From contig NZ_CP016796.1 of assembly GCF_001895265.1 (NCBI RefSeq), forward strand, positions 248,001 through 312,000: DNA of 64,000 nt, in the 5' to 3' direction. This document shows, in pieces, positions 42,074 to 51,212 of this stretch (position 1 is the first letter of the stretch; each line of letters opens with the position of its first letter). The notes below the pieces were generated by a model. The model made no database searches, was not told where the DNA came from, and was given only the letters and a program-made list of their open reading frames with translations. The position numbers and the translations under genes were made by a program. This stretch comes from Francisella uliginis. GTDB taxonomy: Bacteria; Pseudomonadota; Gammaproteobacteria; Francisellales; Francisellaceae.

Positions 42074-43252
42074 ATGAGTGTCGAAGTAAAAATAGCTAAA
42101 ATTATGGCTAATAACGATGCTCTTTCTTGTAGCTCTAGAGATTTATTATTTATACTAGATAGATTTAATTTCAAAAAAAAATTTAAGATTATAACTATTG
42201 CTGGTACTAATGGTAAAGGTACTACGGTAGCAATGTTAGAAGAATTATTAACCACTAATAATAAATCTGTCTTAAGTCATACATCTCCTCATATCTTTAA
42301 ATTTAACGAGAGAATTTCTCTAAATAAAGAACCTATCTGTGATAGTGTTTTATTAGAATTACTAGAGCGATTAGAAGAGATAACATTCGATTACAAATTA
42401 TCTTACTACCAAATAGCATTTTTATGCGCATGTATGTACTCTCAAAAAGTAGAAATAGATTACTTGCTCTTAGAAGTTGGTGTTGGTGGACGTCTTGATG
42501 CTGCTAATATAATGGATCCAGATATAACAGCTATAACAAATATTGATTTTGATCACTGTGAACTCTTAGGAGATACCTTAGATAAAATAGGTTTTGAGAA
42601 AGTTGCTATATCAAGAAAAGCTATTCCATTATTTTTAGGTTCAGAAATGCCTAATAGTGTCTATGAGTATGCAAAATCTGCTGAGGCTATAATTTATAAT
42701 GATAAATATGAGTATAGTTCTAAAGAATGTTTTACACATAGCTATAATATTGCTATGGGAATAGCAAATTATCTTTTTAATAAGATACAGATTAGCTATA
42801 TTCCAAAGCTAGATGATGTAAGAGCAAATGCAAGATTTAAATTGCTCAAAAATGATGATAGTAATAGAAGTTATGTTGTTGTTGATGTCGCGCATAACCC
42901 TGCTTCAGTAAGTCATTTATTCAAGTTACTTGAAGCAAAGTTTGCTTATAAGAAAATTAGATATGAAGCTATATTTGGAATTTTAGCGAACAAAGATGTC
43001 TCTGAGATTTTATCTATCGCTAAAAAGTATGTTCATAAATGGGAAGTTGTTGATCTTAAATACTTAGATCCACGAGCATTAGATATAGAAAAAATTAAGC
43101 AAAAATTTAGCCAACAAAATATTTTAAAAGTTGACTATAATAAAGATTTAAGTAGTGTTTATTTATCAAAAAAAGGTACTGTAACGGTCGTTTTTGGATC
43201 ATTTGTTTTAGCTGGAGAATTTATAAAAGAATATGAAAAGCATAATAGTTAA
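42074..43252 (+). CDS. folC: Bifunctional folylpolyglutamate / dihydrofolate synthase
   Basis: The 392-residue Mur-ligase family enzyme joins glutamate to folates. The P-loop is TIAGTNGKGTTVAMLE, followed by SHTSPHIFKFNERI, EVGVGGRLDAAN and the C-terminal DVAHNPASVSHL. It follows accD closely and its last 20 bases overlap tsaE. Confidence 0.94.
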   Translation: MSVEVKIAKIMANNDALSCSSRDLLFILDRFNFKKKFKIITIAGTNGKGTTVAMLEELLTTNNKSVLSHTSPHIFKFNERISLNKEPICDSVLLELLERLEEITFDYKLSYYQIAFLCACMYSQKVEIDYLLLEVGVGGRLDAANIMDPDITAITNIDFDHCELLGDTLDKIGFEKVAISRKAIPLFLGSEMPNSVYEYAKSAEAIIYNDKYEYSSKECFTHSYNIAMGIANYLFNKIQISYIPKLDDVRANARFKLLKNDDSNRSYVVVDVAHNPASVSHLFKLLEAKFAYKKIRYEAIFGILANKDVSEILSIAKKYVHKWEVVDLKYLDPRALDIEKIKQKFSQQNILKVDYNKDLSSVYLSKKGTVTVVFGSFVLAGEFIKEYEKHNS

Positions 43253-43643
43253 AAGTGAAGAGCAAATGTTTGAATTTGCTGAAGAGTACGCTAAAAATTT
43301 GGTGCCTGGGTCCGTGGTGTTTTTATATGGAGATCTTGGTGCTGGTAAGACAACTTTTGTTAAAGGTGTTATCAAATCTTTAGGTTACAAAGGTAACGTT
43401 AAAAGTCCGACGTATACTTTAGTTGAAGATTATCAATTTAATGATTTTAATATTTATCATTTTGATTTATATAGATTAGCAGATCCAGAGGAGTTAGAGT
43501 GGATAGGAGCTAGAGATTATTTTAATGAAAAAAGTATATGTTTTATTGAATGGCCTGAAAAGGCAAAAGGTTTCTTACCAGAAAAAGTATCGAAAATATT
43601 TATAAAATATTTACCAAGTGGTAGGCTTATTGAATTTTGCTAA
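43233..43643 (+). CDS. tsaE: tRNA threonylcarbamoyladenosine synthesis ATPase TsaE
   Basis: TsaE (136 residues) is the ATPase partner of TsaB and TsaD in t6A modification of tRNA. The Walker A is LYGDLGAGKTTFVKG, with SPTYTLVEDY and HFDLYRLADPEELE following. The first 20 bases lie within the end of folC. Size is normal. Confidence 0.93.
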   Translation: MKSIIVKSEEQMFEFAEEYAKNLVPGSVVFLYGDLGAGKTTFVKGVIKSLGYKGNVKSPTYTLVEDYQFNDFNIYHFDLYRLADPEELEWIGARDYFNEKSICFIEWPEKAKGFLPEKVSKIFIKYLPSGRLIEFC

Positions 43644-43740
43644 ATAAACCGCGTAAAAGATGTGCTAAAAGCATAATATATTGATATTATAATAATTATA
43701 TACTTTATGGGAAACGTTACTTCATATTACGGGAGAAAAA

Positions 43741-44796
43741 ATGAAAGCCAAACTTATCGTTGCTTTTTTATCAGTAGTGTTTTTTAGCTCATCATATGCA
43801 ACCTTAGAGCAGTGTTATAAAGATGGATCTGATAAAGATTATCAAAAAGTTTTAAAATCTTGCCAGCCATATGATAAAACTGATGCTAGGGCGACTGGAC
43901 TACTAGCAGAAGCATATATTCAACTTGATGAAAATGATAAAGGTGCTTTAAGTGATGCTTTATGGGCGATTGATTTTTATAAGAAGAATGGTATCCCAGC
44001 ACATGATAAAAAGTCATATTCTTATTTACTATACCTAGTAGGTGAGCTATATTATTTTGGCTCAAATGATATCAAGGTTGACCAGGAAAAGGGTCTTAAA
44101 TATATAATTGGGGCAGCCAAATTAGGTTATGCAATTGCACAAAATCAGCTAGGTAACTTTTATGTAAGAGCTGGTAAGAACCCTTCACCAAATTTTGCAA
44201 AAGCATATAAATGGTATAAGCTTGCTATAGCTAACGGTAGTTTGGAAGCCCGTACTGCCTTTTTAATTAATAATGAACAAAGCTTTATTCAAAAGTACCC
44301 TTATTGTATATCTCAAGGTAAAACATTTATTGGAGATGCTTTCTTTATAGGTGAAGGAGATTTACCTAAAGATGTTAATGAGGCACTTAAGTGGTACAAA
44401 AAAGCTTATGAAATAGATCATATCTCTCCTGTTGAAGTAGGCTTAGCAAAAGCATATATAGTAAAAGGAAATAAAAGATCAGCGAAAAAATATGCGCAAG
44501 AAGCAATAGAGCAACCATATGCTCCTGCATTTGTTGTAGCTGCTGAGCTATCAGATAATAATGTAGATAAGTATGCTTATTTAAGTCAAGCTGTGCAGCT
44601 ATTTAAAACTCCAGCACTTAATTTTTGGAATCAGTTTAATGCATATTGTCGTCCAAACCTATCTGATAGTGGCTTAAAAGCAGCTAAAAATGAATTGGCA
44701 AAAATTAAGTTATCTCAGGAAGAGCTAGAACAAGCAAATAAAAAGATAAAAGGCTTCCAAAATAGTTGGCAAAAAGCCCCAACTGAGAATTCATAA
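43741..44796 (+). CDS. Exported Sel1-repeat protein
   Basis: The 351-residue protein has a signal peptide (MKAKLIVAFLSVVFFSSSYA). Alpha-helical repeats of the Sel1/TPR type follow; clear units include LGNFYVRAGKNPSPNFAKAY and KDVNEALKWYKKAYEI. Such proteins act as protein-interaction scaffolds in the periplasm. A GGGAG binding site precedes the ATG. It lies upstream of murJ, but no specific partner is known. Confidence 0.8.
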   Translation: MKAKLIVAFLSVVFFSSSYATLEQCYKDGSDKDYQKVLKSCQPYDKTDARATGLLAEAYIQLDENDKGALSDALWAIDFYKKNGIPAHDKKSYSYLLYLVGELYYFGSNDIKVDQEKGLKYIIGAAKLGYAIAQNQLGNFYVRAGKNPSPNFAKAYKWYKLAIANGSLEARTAFLINNEQSFIQKYPYCISQGKTFIGDAFFIGEGDLPKDVNEALKWYKKAYEIDHISPVEVGLAKAYIVKGNKRSAKKYAQEAIEQPYAPAFVVAAELSDNNVDKYAYLSQAVQLFKTPALNFWNQFNAYCRPNLSDSGLKAAKNELAKIKLSQEELEQANKKIKGFQNSWQKAPTENS

Positions 44797-44820
44797 AAAT
44801 AAGTAAGTCTTATTTGTAAA

Positions 44821-46365
44821 ATGAAAAAATTCTTTTCCAATAGTTTAATAGTTTCTTTTTTTTTACTTTTATCAAAAATTTTAGGTTTTGTTAGAGATTT
44901 ATTACTAGCAAGCTTTTTTGGTAGTAGTTCTGGATTACAAGCTTTTTTGATCGCTTTTAGATTCCCTGAGTTTATTCGTAAAGTTACCTCATCTGGGGCA
45001 CTAACTCAGATAGTAAACCCTTATTTAAAAACAAAAATACGCTCTAGAGATAAAACATTTATTGTAACCGTATTATATTTTATAGCTATATTGATGTTAA
45101 TAACTACGCTATTAGCAATCTTATTTAGTAATTTATGGACAGATATATATGCTTATGGTTTTGTTGATAAGAGTAACTCTCATCAGCTTGTCAGAGATAT
45201 GTTTGTAGTTATGATACCTTATATACTGTTTAATAGTGTAATGGGGTTTATAGCTGCAATACTAAATAGTTATAGTCGCTATCTAATATCATCATTTTTA
45301 CCAATAATTTTAAATATTGTAATGATAATAGGAATAGTTTTATCCCCAGGTTTCAATATACCTATATATTCTGTTGCTTATAGCGTTTTAGCAGCTGGAG
45401 CAATTCAACTATTGGTTGGAGTTAGCGCATTGTATAAGCTAACTGGAAATCTTAGACTTAATAAAAGAATTATGCTGTTAAAAGATATGAGGTCTATAAT
45501 TTTTCTAAAAAAACTCCCTGTAGCCTTTTTTGGTACAGCTATATTACAGATAAATTCATTGATAGAGACCTTTTTTGCCTCTTTTTTGATATCAGGAAGC
45601 TTAGCTTGGTTATATTATGCTGATAGAGTAAATCAATTTTTATATGGGGTTTTTGGCACTGCAATAGCTGTTGTAATGATTCCATATTTAATAAGTTGCA
45701 AAACCAATAAAGATGAGTTTATCAAAACTTTAGCATGGATTATAAAACTTACACTATTAATAACAATTCCAGCTATTATTGGTTTATTTATATTAGCTAA
45801 GCCTATTGTTATTACATTATTTTATTATGGACATTTTAGTTTTAGTGATGTGGAGTTTACATATTTGGCAATGCTAGGATATTTGCTATCATTATTTTGT
45901 TTTGTAATTGTTAGAGTTGTTATATCTGCCTTATACGCTCAAAATAGAACTTCAATAGTTTTCTATATAAGCCTTGGGTGTTTATTACTAAGTATTGTAT
46001 TAGATAGTATAGTTATATATTTTTTTGCTAATGATAAGTATGCTTTTATGTATTTGGCTTTTGTTAGCTCGGGTGTATCTTTAGTTAATTTATTTATTCA
46101 GCTTTTAGTTTTATCAGAGTTTAATTTTAAAAAACTTTGTAAGATTTATTTACCTTTTGCTGTTTTATTACGAATATTTTTAGCATCTTTATTTATGATT
46201 GTGATATTAAAACTATTTAATTTAAGTGATAGTTATTGGATTGCATTATCAATGTTTGATAGACTAAAAAATATGTGTTTAATAGTATTAGCTGGCTTTT
46301 TAGTTTACATAAGTGTGATTATTATTTTAGGGACGTTCAAGTCATTAAAAGTAACAGATTCCTAA
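44821..46365 (+). CDS. murJ: Lipid II flippase MurJ
   Basis: The 514-residue integral membrane protein of the MOP superfamily moves lipid II across the inner membrane for peptidoglycan synthesis. It starts SLIVSFFLLLSKILGFVRDLLLA-like and shows about fourteen hydrophobic segments. SGSLAWLYYADRVNQFLYGVFGTAI is the conserved central region. The family signature arginines near residues 24 and 52 are present. Confidence 0.93.
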   Translation: MKKFFSNSLIVSFFLLLSKILGFVRDLLLASFFGSSSGLQAFLIAFRFPEFIRKVTSSGALTQIVNPYLKTKIRSRDKTFIVTVLYFIAILMLITTLLAILFSNLWTDIYAYGFVDKSNSHQLVRDMFVVMIPYILFNSVMGFIAAILNSYSRYLISSFLPIILNIVMIIGIVLSPGFNIPIYSVAYSVLAAGAIQLLVGVSALYKLTGNLRLNKRIMLLKDMRSIIFLKKLPVAFFGTAILQINSLIETFFASFLISGSLAWLYYADRVNQFLYGVFGTAIAVVMIPYLISCKTNKDEFIKTLAWIIKLTLLITIPAIIGLFILAKPIVITLFYYGHFSFSDVEFTYLAMLGYLLSLFCFVIVRVVISALYAQNRTSIVFYISLGCLLLSIVLDSIVIYFFANDKYAFMYLAFVSSGVSLVNLFIQLLVLSEFNFKKLCKIYLPFAVLLRIFLASLFMIVILKLFNLSDSYWIALSMFDRLKNMCLIVLAGFLVYISVIIILGTFKSLKVTDS

Positions 46366-46419
46366 AAATTAATTGCTGATTGGTTTATACTATTAATGAG
46401 GCAATTATATAGGAATAAT

Positions 46420-47925
46420 ATGTACGATTTCAAAAAAATGAATAATCTTCGTGGCATAGAAAGAGAGACTTTACGTATTAAGTCAAATGGTGTACTAGCT
46501 GACTCTCAGCATCCACAAAAGCTTGGTCATAAGCTAACTAATGAAAGTATAACAGTTGATTTTTCTGAAAACCTCTTAGAGTTAATAACATCACCACATT
46601 CAAATATTGATAGTGTTTTTGCTGAATTAGAATCTCTGGGAGCATTTACATTACAAAATATGTCTGATGATGAGATAACTTTAAATACAAGTATGCCTTT
46701 ATCAGCAGATGAAAATGAAATTCAAGAAGCTGATTTTGGTGAATCTAATTCAGGAAAGATGAAGCAAACTTATCGTAAAGGCTTGTCTGCTAGATATGGA
46801 AAAGTAATGCAGATTATTGCAGGGATTCATTATAATTTTTCATTTGATAAAGATTTGATTCAAGCTAAAGCAGATCAAAGTGATACTTCTTTTTCAGATG
46901 TGTATTTTGGAATTATAAATAATTACTTTGAATATATGTGGTTACTACCATACTTATTTGGAGCTAGTCCAATATGTGCAAAAACCTCTGTAGAAAATAA
47001 GCCAGATTACTTGGTAGATTTAGATCAAGAGTTCTATGTGGGTAAATATTCAACAAGTCTTAGAATGAGTGATCTTGGCTATACAAGCCCTGCACAAAAA
47101 GATTTAGCGATATCATATAACGATGTTAGCTCCTATGTAAAAGACCTTATACAAGCTACAGATGAGGAATTTGAAGATTACAAGACTATAGGGTTGTACA
47201 ATCCTCAAGGAGATAGAATCCAATTAAATGAAAGTATTCTACAAATAGAAAATGAATACTATAGCTCTATTAGACCTAAACAGGCTACTCAAAGATGTCA
47301 AAGACCTGCTTGTGCTTTATCTAAAGGAGGGGTTGAGTATATAGAGGTTAGAGTTTTAGATGTTGATCCTTTTGCAACTAACGGTGTAAGCAAGACAACG
47401 GCTCTTTTTGTTGAGGCAATGCTGATGGCTTGTTTAGAAGAAAAACCAAAAAAATATGATAAGGCCTCTATTAAATTAGCTAAAGAAAATTTAACAGCAG
47501 TTGCTATAGATGGACGTAATTCAGAGCTTAAACTTCATAAACTTGGGGAGGATGATAAAGTACTGTTGAAGGACTATGCACTTGAATTGTTTGAAAAAAT
47601 AGAAAATATAGCTGAAAAAATGCCACAAGAGTATTTAGAAGCAGTTAAGGCCGAAAAGCAAAAAGTATTAGATGTATCTAAAACACCATCAGCGAGAATA
47701 GTTGATATTGCAAAGCAAAAAGGGTACAAAAACTTTGCTTTAGAGATTTCTAAAAATGTATCAAAAGAGTTTAGAAAGTTTAAAATTTCTGAAGAAGTAG
47801 AATCTAAATTAAAAGAGCAAGTTGATAAATCTGTTGTCGCAGAAAAGGAGCTTGTAGAAAGCGACGATATCTCTCTAGATGAATATATTAATAGATATTA
47901 TGAGTCATCAAAAGATTGTTGTTAG
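46420..47925 (+). CDS. gshA: Glutamate-cysteine ligase
   Basis: GshA makes gamma-glutamylcysteine, the first step to glutathione. The start at 46420 (MYDFKKMNNLRGIERETLR) is chosen because AGGAATA lies just upstream; an in-frame ATG at 46396 would add eight residues. GIHYNFSF, SLRMSDLGYTS and YIEVRVLDVDPF are family motifs. The protein is 501 residues, close to E. coli GshA. A bidirectional terminator separates it from rpmE. Confidence 0.95.
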   Translation: MYDFKKMNNLRGIERETLRIKSNGVLADSQHPQKLGHKLTNESITVDFSENLLELITSPHSNIDSVFAELESLGAFTLQNMSDDEITLNTSMPLSADENEIQEADFGESNSGKMKQTYRKGLSARYGKVMQIIAGIHYNFSFDKDLIQAKADQSDTSFSDVYFGIINNYFEYMWLLPYLFGASPICAKTSVENKPDYLVDLDQEFYVGKYSTSLRMSDLGYTSPAQKDLAISYNDVSSYVKDLIQATDEEFEDYKTIGLYNPQGDRIQLNESILQIENEYYSSIRPKQATQRCQRPACALSKGGVEYIEVRVLDVDPFATNGVSKTTALFVEAMLMACLEEKPKKYDKASIKLAKENLTAVAIDGRNSELKLHKLGEDDKVLLKDYALELFEKIENIAEKMPQEYLEAVKAEKQKVLDVSKTPSARIVDIAKQKGYKNFALEISKNVSKEFRKFKISEEVESKLKEQVDKSVVAEKELVESDDISLDEYINRYYESSKDCC

Positions 47926-48053
47926 ATTTTTTTGTTGTCAAAATATATGAAAAATAACTAGAATTCTTTTGCAAAAAAACCTTATTCTAAGCTCATTTTT
48001 TGATGTCTGGGAGAGTTTAAGAGTTTGTTAATATACTTTTTCTTAGATATAAA

Positions 48054-48076
48054 AAAACCAGCGCAAGGCTGGTTTT
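48054..48076. terminator. Bidirectional terminator between gshA and rpmE
   Basis: AAAACCAGC (48054-48062) pairs with GCTGGTTTT (48068-48076) around a five-base loop. The A-rich and T-rich flanks let it work on both strands, ending gshA from the left and rpmE from the right. Confidence 0.85.
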
Positions 48077-48104
48077 AATATTTGTGAATCTAATAAAAGT
48101 AAAA

Positions 48105-48320
48105 TTATACTTTTTTGATTCCGCCGAATCTCTTCTTGAACTTATCAACACGACCTGCAGTATCAACGATTCTTTGCTTACCTGTGTAGAATGGGTGACA
48201 TTGAGAGCAGATATCGATGCTCATAGCGTCTTTAGCAGAAGTTGATTTTGTAACAAAAGAGTTACCACAACTACAAGTTACTGTTACTTCAGTGTATTTT
48301 GGATGAATTTCTTGTCTCAT
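48105..48320 (-). CDS. rpmE: 50S ribosomal protein L31, zinc type
   Basis: The start at 48320 ([14 protein letters not shown]) matches the family; a longer frame to 48359 is rejected. The 71 residues carry four cysteines in CSCG and CSQCHP, the zinc-binding form. L31 bridges the ribosomal subunits. It reads towards the shared terminator. Confidence 0.95.
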   Translation of the reverse strand: MRQEIHPKYTEVTVTCSCGNSFVTKSTSAKDAMSIDICSQCHPFYTGKQRIVDTAGRVDKFKKRFGGIKKV

Positions 48321-48440
48321 TTTTATAGTTTCCTTATTTTTATAATCTGACATCGCCACTTAGACTATTTCATCTAAGCACCATATCCTGTAGATAGAAT
48401 AGCTTGAATATTCTAGCTTAAGTTATCCACAGTATCAAGC

Positions 48441-49169
48441 TTAATTAGAAGAAATATATTTTTCTCTTCTTACACTCTTAGGTCCAAAGCCTGCATTTGT
48501 AAGCATTTCGTATGATTGATCAATCATATTTGGGTTACCACAAACATAAACAACATCAGTTTCTGGGTTTAATCCAATCTTTTCAAACTGGTTTTGTACA
48601 TAGCCTGAGATTTCATAATCTTTAAGATCTTGAGTCTCTCTACTTAGACAAAGTTTGAAGTCAATATTTTTATGTTTTTTAGCAAACTCGATAAAGTCTT
48701 CTTGATAAAGTGCGTCTTTACGATATTGACAGCCAAGTAGTATATGTATTTCAGTATTATCAGCTCTTTCTAATAACTCAGGGAACATTGATCTATAAGG
48801 GACAATACCTGTACCTGTACCTACTAAGATTATTTTTCTAACATCTTCATCTTTTAGGATAAGTCTACCAGCTGGCCCCATTGCATTTGCTTTGCCACCG
48901 ACTTCCATATTAAAGAATGTTTCAGAAGCAATACCATCTTTTACATAAGTGATGCCAATCTCTAAAAGCATATTGTCAGAAGGTAGAGAACCTAAGCTAT
49001 AACTACGACGCTTAATCTTGCCATCATCACCGTCGAACATAAATGTAATAAACTGCCCAGCAATAAAGTTAAGAGGTTTGCCATCTGTTCTTTTGAAAAC
49101 AAAGTGTCTAACATTATCTGTAATATCTTTAAAAGAGACTAATTCAAGTTCAAATTTTTCTAATGCCAT
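48441..49169 (-). CDS. fpr: Ferredoxin-NADP reductase
   Basis: The start at 49169 (MALEKFELELVSFKDI) is preferred over an upstream ATG at 49217. The 242-residue flavoprotein has the FAD motif RRSYSLGSLP and the NADP site VGTGTGIVPYRSM, then GCQYRKDALY and CGNPNMID. It exchanges electrons between NADPH and ferredoxin or flavodoxin. No redox partner gene is adjacent. Confidence 0.88.
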   Translation of the reverse strand: MALEKFELELVSFKDITDNVRHFVFKRTDGKPLNFIAGQFITFMFDGDDGKIKRRSYSLGSLPSDNMLLEIGITYVKDGIASETFFNMEVGGKANAMGPAGRLILKDEDVRKIILVGTGTGIVPYRSMFPELLERADNTEIHILLGCQYRKDALYQEDFIEFAKKHKNIDFKLCLSRETQDLKDYEISGYVQNQFEKIGLNPETDVVYVCGNPNMIDQSYEMLTNAGFGPKSVRREKYISSN

Positions 49170-49374
49170 TTTATTAAAACTATTATGTATATTTGTAACA
49201 GCTGTAATTATATACATAATAGGTTTTAAAATATAGTTTTCAATTTTAGTCTTTTATCTATTTATAATGAAAGGTATTAGAAAGCTCAAGTAACTAGACT
49301 AGTTATTAATGTTTATGCGCGAAAACATTTTATGTATAATGCAGTAGTAGGAGTAATAATTTTGTATTTGTATT

Positions 49375-49782
49375 ATGCTACAGATATTTAGAGTTTTAGG
49401 AATTTTATTAGTTTTTGCTCCTTCTTTCGCCTTAGCAGAAATGACTCAAAAATATATAGATTCTATTTATACGAAACCAATATTTTTAGATGGGAACCAT
49501 AAAACAATTAATATTGCTTTACCCGTTGACTCAACTGATGGATATAGATGGTTTTTGGTATCTCCAGATTATGATTATATTAGACCTGTTAGTTATGAAC
49601 ATGAAAGCGCTAATATTGAAAAATCAAAATATGGTGGGCTTGATAGTTTTAAGCTTAGAGCTCATGATAGGTTTAAAAAAGCTCCTCAAAAGATAATCTT
49701 ACATTTTGAGTGTTTTCGACCGTTTGAAAGTAATCCAAAAATTTTTAAAAAAGATATAATTGTATTGTCATTATTAAATTAG
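49375..49782 (+). CDS. Exported protein resembling chagasin-family (I42) protease inhibitors
   Basis: The 135-residue protein begins with a signal peptide ending near SFALA. Three motifs line up, in order, with the three loops of I42 cysteine-protease inhibitors. DSTDGYRWFL stands for NPTTGYxW, KYGGLDSFKLRA for the GxGG loop, and FECFRPFES for RPW. All three are degenerate, so inhibitor activity is uncertain. It is followed 13 bases later by another exported protein and then qmcA. Confidence 0.55.
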   Translation: MLQIFRVLGILLVFAPSFALAEMTQKYIDSIYTKPIFLDGNHKTINIALPVDSTDGYRWFLVSPDYDYIRPVSYEHESANIEKSKYGGLDSFKLRAHDRFKKAPQKIILHFECFRPFESNPKIFKKDIIVLSLLN

Positions 49783-49795
49783 AAGAGAGAAATTA

Positions 49796-50248
49796 ATGAA
49801 AAAAATATGTTTGATGATATTAGGTCTATTTACTGTAATCAGTGCTTATGCAACAGGCGATTGTAGTAATAAGAGTTTTGATGCAATAAAAAATCAGGCT
49901 GTACAAATGGAGAAAGCTTGGGATTCTGCAAATGCGAATAAACTAGTTTCATTTTATGATGATGATTTTATATATATGAGTGGTGGTAAACCATATAAGA
50001 CTAAAGCTAAAGTGCTTAAGCATTATGTTGATGGTTTTGCTACTGATAGTTCTGGTAAGAGAGATTTTGGTAAGCTAAAGCTTAATTATCAGTATTGTAG
50101 AAATATTGATGAAAATCATCAGCTAGTAATATTAAAATTTATATGGACTAGTCCTGCTGGTGAAGTAGCAACAGGACATGATCTACTTGTTTGGCAAAAG
50201 AATAAAAATAATAAATATAAAATAATAGTGGATTTTCCACAGTCTTAA
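49796..50248 (+). CDS. Exported NTF2-like protein
   Basis: The 150-residue protein has a signal peptide (MKKICLMILGLFTVISAYA). The mature part has the SnoaL/DUF4440 pattern of the NTF2 fold: an early helix with QMEKAWDSANANKLVSFYDDDFIYMSGG, then strands ending in VATGHDLLVWQK. Such folds bind small ligands or act as enzymes; the function here is unknown. It follows the chagasin-like gene closely and precedes qmcA by 18 bases. Confidence 0.75.
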   Translation: MKKICLMILGLFTVISAYATGDCSNKSFDAIKNQAVQMEKAWDSANANKLVSFYDDDFIYMSGGKPYKTKAKVLKHYVDGFATDSSGKRDFGKLKLNYQYCRNIDENHQLVILKFIWTSPAGEVATGHDLLVWQKNKNNKYKIIVDFPQS

Positions 50249-50266
50249 TTTGAAAGGAGATAAAGC

Positions 50267-51163
50267 GTGTTTATAGTTTGGTTAACAGTCTTAATTGTTG
50301 TAGTAATTATCTTGCTGGTTTTTTCAGTAAGTCTTGTCGAAACTCAGTCTGTAAATGTTATAGAACGATTTGGTAAATTTGTTAGAATTCAAAGGGCAGG
50401 TCTTAATTTTAGGATACCTTTTATCGAAAGAGTTGCTGGGAGAGTTAGTTTAAGAGTTCAACAATTAGATATAGTAGCTGAGACAAAAACTAGAGATAAT
50501 GTATTTGTGCATATGAAAGTATCAGTACAGTTTTTGGTAGAGGAGGCTAGTGCAGTTGATGCGTTTTATAAACTTACAAATGCTAGAGCTCAGATGGAGT
50601 CATATGTGTTTGATGTAATTAGATCATCTTTACCTCGTATGAGTTTAGATGAATCTTTTGAGAATAAAGATGCAATAGCATTGGATATCAAAAAAGAGCT
50701 TTCTGAAGAGATGAGTACTTATGGTTATACAATTATTAAATCATTAGTTGTTGATATCAACCCAGAAGAGAATGTAAAACGTTCTATGAATGAGATTAAT
50801 GCTGCTCAAAGGCAGCTTGAAGCTACAAAGGCTAAAGCTGAGGCTGAGAAGCTTATAAAGATAAAAGAGGCTGAAGGACAAAAAGAATCAATGAAGCTTC
50901 TTGGTGAGGGTATCGCCGAGCAACGCAAAGCAATAGCTAGAGGTTTGCGTGTTTCTATAGAAGATGTTAAAGAAGGTACTGGTGATAGTATATCTTCAGA
51001 ATATATTTCATCTCTTGTTATGATGTATCAATATTTAGATACTCTAGAGAACATGACTAAATCTGGTAAATCAAATGTAATATTTACACCAAATTCACCC
51101 AAAGGTTTTAATAACTTAACATCTGAAATGATAAGTGCATTATCAGCAGCTAAAGATATTTAA
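50267..51163 (+). CDS. qmcA: SPFH/band 7 membrane protein, QmcA type
   Basis: The 298-residue protein starts with GTG after AAGGAGA. One N-terminal membrane segment is followed by the SPFH domain (VNVIERFGKFVRIQRAGLNF) and a coiled coil rich in alanine and lysine (AAQRQLEATKAKAEAEKL). Stomatin-like proteins form scaffolds in the inner membrane and often modulate FtsH. About 105 bases of its 3' end are repeated at 52602-52706. The symbol is by family resemblance. Confidence 0.8.
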   Translation: MFIVWLTVLIVVVIILLVFSVSLVETQSVNVIERFGKFVRIQRAGLNFRIPFIERVAGRVSLRVQQLDIVAETKTRDNVFVHMKVSVQFLVEEASAVDAFYKLTNARAQMESYVFDVIRSSLPRMSLDESFENKDAIALDIKKELSEEMSTYGYTIIKSLVVDINPEENVKRSMNEINAAQRQLEATKAKAEAEKLIKIKEAEGQKESMKLLGEGIAEQRKAIARGLRVSIEDVKEGTGDSISSEYISSLVMMYQYLDTLENMTKSGKSNVIFTPNSPKGFNNLTSEMISALSAAKDI

Positions 51164-51212
51164 AAATTTATAATTAGATTATTGAAAGATAATTTTTGGA
51201 GAAAATACAGCT

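Noticed and set aside
48321-48359. Extended N-terminus of rpmE
   Set aside because: The family begins at MRQEIHP; the extra residues have no support.
51008-51113. Insertion-sequence origin for the repeated qmcA end
   Set aside because: The repeat is coding sequence of qmcA, in direct orientation, with no inverted ends or transposase.
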